Source: Brachybacterium sp. (GTDB lineage Bacteria; Actinomycetota; Actinomycetes; Actinomycetales; Dermabacteraceae). Taken from it: a DNA stretch of 6,785 nt. How positions within the stretch are numbered: position 1 is the first letter of the stretch; each line of letters starts with the position of its first letter. The stretch lies in the NCBI GenBank assembly GCA_030451965.1, contig JAKDNE010000175.1, forward strand, positions 1-6,785, given 5' to 3'. This document shows, piece by piece, positions 5,347 to 6,785 of this stretch. Under the pieces are notes generated by a model. It made no database searches. It was not told the DNA's origin and saw nothing but the letters and a program-made list of their open reading frames with translations. The position numbers and the translations under genes were made by a program.

Positions 5347-6501
5347 GTGGTCGACATCGGACTGTCCACGCACACCCGGCATCTCACCGACCGCCACGTG
5401 CTCGACCACCTCTCGGGGCACGCGCCCCTCTCCCGCACCGAGCTGAAGTCCCGCACCGGCCTCTCCCAGCCCACGGTCCTGGAGGCGGTCAATCGCCTGC
5501 TGGACGCCGGAATGGTCGTCGAGGCCGGACGGGGAGCAGGCGGACGACGAGGCCCCAGCGCACAGCTGTACGACATCGACGCCCGGTGCAGGGTCGCCGC
5601 CGGGGCGTCCGTCAGCGCCTCCGACGTGGAGCTGGCGATCGTGGACCTGCGGGGGACGGTGATCGCGCAGCGGCGTCAGCCCTTCGACCCGGACGAGTCC
5701 GCCTCGCAGGTCTCGGACGTCGTGATCGACCTGATCCGCTCGGCCGGGATCGACGCAGAGCGGCTGGCGCACGTGGTCGTGGGCACCCACGGCCAGATCG
5801 AGCGTCGGACCGGCGACCTGGGTTTCGCCTGGGACCTGCCGCACTGGGAGCACGCCACCCTCGAGACGCTCCGCGCCGCCCTGCCGTGCCCGGTGACCCT
5901 CGAGCGCGACGTGGAGCTCGCCGCGGCCGCCGAGCACGTGGCCGGGAGCACGCAGGGGCTGACGAACTTCGGCGTGCTGTGGATCGGGATGGGCCTGGGC
6001 TACACCAGCCACATCGACGGTGCGGTACTGCGGGGCTCGACCGGCGCCGCAGGGCAGATCGGCTACATGCCCACCCCCGGGGCCCAGTCGCCGCCGCTGC
6101 CGACACGGCATGACCACACCGTCGGCTATCACGGCGGCCTGCAGTCCCTGATCGGCTCCGAGGCCCTGCATGCCCTGGCGGCCGAGCTCGAGGTGGACGC
6201 CCCGCTGTCGGCCCTCAGTCGGCCCTCGGCACTGCTGGACGCCTATGCCCCTCGTGTGGCGCTGGGTCTGGCCACTGTGACGGCGCTGATCGATCCCGGC
6301 ACCATCACGCTCAGCGGCGAGGTCGGTCACGCGGGCGGGGACGCGCTGGCCACTGCCGTCGCCGCACACCTGGCGCAGATCGCGCCGACGGAGTGCCGCG
6401 TGGTCGCCGGCCACTTCGGCGGGGACGGCGTGCTCAGAGGCGCCCTCGAACTCGCCGCCCGGGAAGCCCGGGACGCGACCTGGGGTGCAGCCGCCCGCTG
6501 A
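5347..6501 (+). CDS. ROK-family transcriptional regulator (winged helix plus degenerate sugar-kinase fold)
   Basis: This 384-residue protein is the likely repressor and sugar sensor of the divergent operon. The start is GTG 5347, with GAGGGAG five bases upstream; an in-frame GTG at 5317 lacks a site and lies in an operator. Residues about 15-77 form a winged helix (HVLDHLSGHAPLSRTELKSR, then TGLSQPTVLEAVNRLLDAGM and a GRGAGGRRGP wing). From about 82 on comes the ROK domain, with VELAIVDLRGTVI, a VVVGTHGQ segment (143-150), LERDVELAAAAEHVAG (185-200), WIGMGLGYTSHIDGAVLRGSTGAAGQIGYM (212-241) and GTITLSGEVG (318-327). It departs from sugar kinases: no DxGGT phosphate motif, no NDANAAALGE catalytic motif, AGQIGY replacing the GExGH signature, and no CxCGxxGCLE zinc motif. 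It should therefore sense ligand without kinase activity. The ligand, probably fucose or a fucosyl oligosaccharide, is inferred from context. Confidence 0.9.
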   Translation: MVDIGLSTHTRHLTDRHVLDHLSGHAPLSRTELKSRTGLSQPTVLEAVNRLLDAGMVVEAGRGAGGRRGPSAQLYDIDARCRVAAGASVSASDVELAIVDLRGTVIAQRRQPFDPDESASQVSDVVIDLIRSAGIDAERLAHVVVGTHGQIERRTGDLGFAWDLPHWEHATLETLRAALPCPVTLERDVELAAAAEHVAGSTQGLTNFGVLWIGMGLGYTSHIDGAVLRGSTGAAGQIGYMPTPGAQSPPLPTRHDHTVGYHGGLQSLIGSEALHALAAELEVDAPLSALSRPSALLDAYAPRVALGLATVTALIDPGTITLSGEVGHAGGDALATAVAAHLAQIAPTECRVVAGHFGGDGVLRGALELAAREARDATWGAAAR

Positions 6502-6583
6502 ACGGCGCCCTCACCGGGCCCGCCCCGAGGCACACGGAGCAGCCATCCCTCCCCCACAGGCCCGATCTTTTGTGACGAGATTG

Positions 6584-6612
6584 TTGCTCAGCTCACCCCG
6601 TGAGGCTACGCT
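6584..6612 (+). promoter_or_regulatory. Putative promoter for the gene starting near 6782
   Basis: TTGCTC (6584-6589) and TACGCT (6607-6612) are separated by 17 bp, an acceptable GC-rich actinobacterial sigma-70-type pair. Transcription would start near 6619, just before operator O3 (6621-6645), a normal place for a repressor to act. An overlapping TTGTTG (6581-6586) is an alternative -35. Confidence 0.4.
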
Positions 6613-6620
6613 GGCCACGG

Positions 6621-6645
6621 AAATTTGTAGCCGCCCTACTGGTTC
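6621..6645. promoter_or_regulatory. Operator O3 in front of the downstream gene (third copy of the ROK-type site)
   Basis: GTAG-CCGCC-CTAC (6627-6639) with left flank AAATTT and right flank TGGTT aligns with the reverse complements of O1 and O2; the three share the pattern AAnnnGTAGnnnnnCTAC followed two bases later by GT. It sits just after a promoter-like pair and about 140 bp before the next start codon. It implies that the gene to the right belongs to the same regulon as the fucosidase operon. Confidence 0.62.
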
Positions 6646-6781
6646 TGGCAGAACACTCCTTCACCCACCGCATGGCCGGGATCCATGCCGAGACGACCAC
6701 GGCGAGCGCCCTCACGGCGCCGCCCCGAGGACCACGTCCTCCATGACGCCAGAGCCGCCCTCACCAGCAAAGGAGCCCGTG

Positions 6782-6785
6782 ATGG
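6782..6785 (+). CDS. Start of an unidentified gene (only the first four bases visible)
   Basis: AAAGGAG (6769-6775) is a strong ribosome binding site, and ATG at 6782-6784 follows it at six bases. A GTG at 6779, in the same frame, is only three bases away and therefore less likely. Nothing of the product can be seen. Operator O3 and a promoter-like pair upstream suggest co-regulation with the fucosidase operon, so a second transporter, a further glycosidase or fucose catabolism would be natural expectations, but this is inference only. Confidence 0.5.

Larger units (their letters stand above)
6502..6781 (+). other. Intergenic control region with no supported gene
   Basis: This holds the 3' end of the ROK transcript and the control region of the next gene. 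No strong terminator with a U-run is visible after the ROK stop; only short G/C stems such as GCCC-TCACC-GGGC near 6508 occur. A 26/25-bp imperfect direct repeat (6505-6530 and 6706-6730) flanks a promoter-like sequence and operator O3. A 24-codon reading frame at 6672-6746 has no ribosome binding site and is not accepted. Confidence 0.5.

Noticed and set aside
5323..6414. A 363-codon open frame on the minus strand, opposite the ROK gene
   Set aside because: It is a shadow of the ROK coding sequence; its translation is biased in composition and would conflict with a clear regulator gene.
6672..6746. A 24-codon reading frame before the downstream gene
   Set aside because: No ribosome binding site, Ala/Pro/Thr-rich translation and overlap with one of the direct repeats.
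1..6785. CRISPR array, tRNA or rRNA genes
   Set aside because: No regularly spaced repeats and no cloverleaf or rRNA-like segments were seen on either strand.

Overview
This is a GC-rich window with strong third-position G/C bias. Its proteins (a ROK regulator, a CUT1-type sugar ABC transporter without its own ATPase, a cytoplasmic GH29 fucosidase and an IS481-type insertion sequence) fit an actinobacterium. The Micrococcales, for example a Brachybacterium- or Microbacterium-like organism, are a guess from protein style only; no marker gene is present.

Layout. Positions 1-266 are the end of an IS481-family insertion sequence, transcribed leftward and cut by the window edge. It shows a terminal TGT, a leader with a long hairpin, and the first 52 codons of the transposase. 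The element abuts a CTAG target that contains the stop codon of the next gene. Positions 268-5052 (minus strand) are a four-gene operon read right to left: sugar-binding lipoprotein, MalF-type permease, MalG-type permease, GH29 alpha-L-fucosidase. The last three genes are tightly linked, with two 1-base TGATG stop/start overlaps. Positions 5053-5346 are a divergent control region, and 5347-6501 (plus strand) is a ROK-family regulator. Positions 6502-6781 are another control region, leading to a gene that begins at about 6782 and leaves the window.

How it works together (inference). A fucose-containing oligosaccharide or glycoside is captured outside by the lipoprotein and imported intact by the two permeases, powered by an ATPase encoded elsewhere (MsiK-like sharing is common in actinobacteria). 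It is then de-fucosylated in the cytoplasm by the signal-less fucosidase. The ROK protein is the probable repressor and sugar sensor.

The most interesting signal is a repeated 25-bp motif with core GTAG-N5-CTAC. It occurs three times, only between genes: in front of the transporter operon (centre 5188), in front of the ROK gene (centre 5320), and in front of the gene starting near 6782 (centre 6633). A weaker fourth copy is centred at 5265. I interpret these as the ROK protein's operators, which would put the next gene in the same regulon. A second notable point is the insertion of the IS exactly at the operon's last stop codon, with a hairpin that would hide the transposase ribosome binding site in read-through mRNA.
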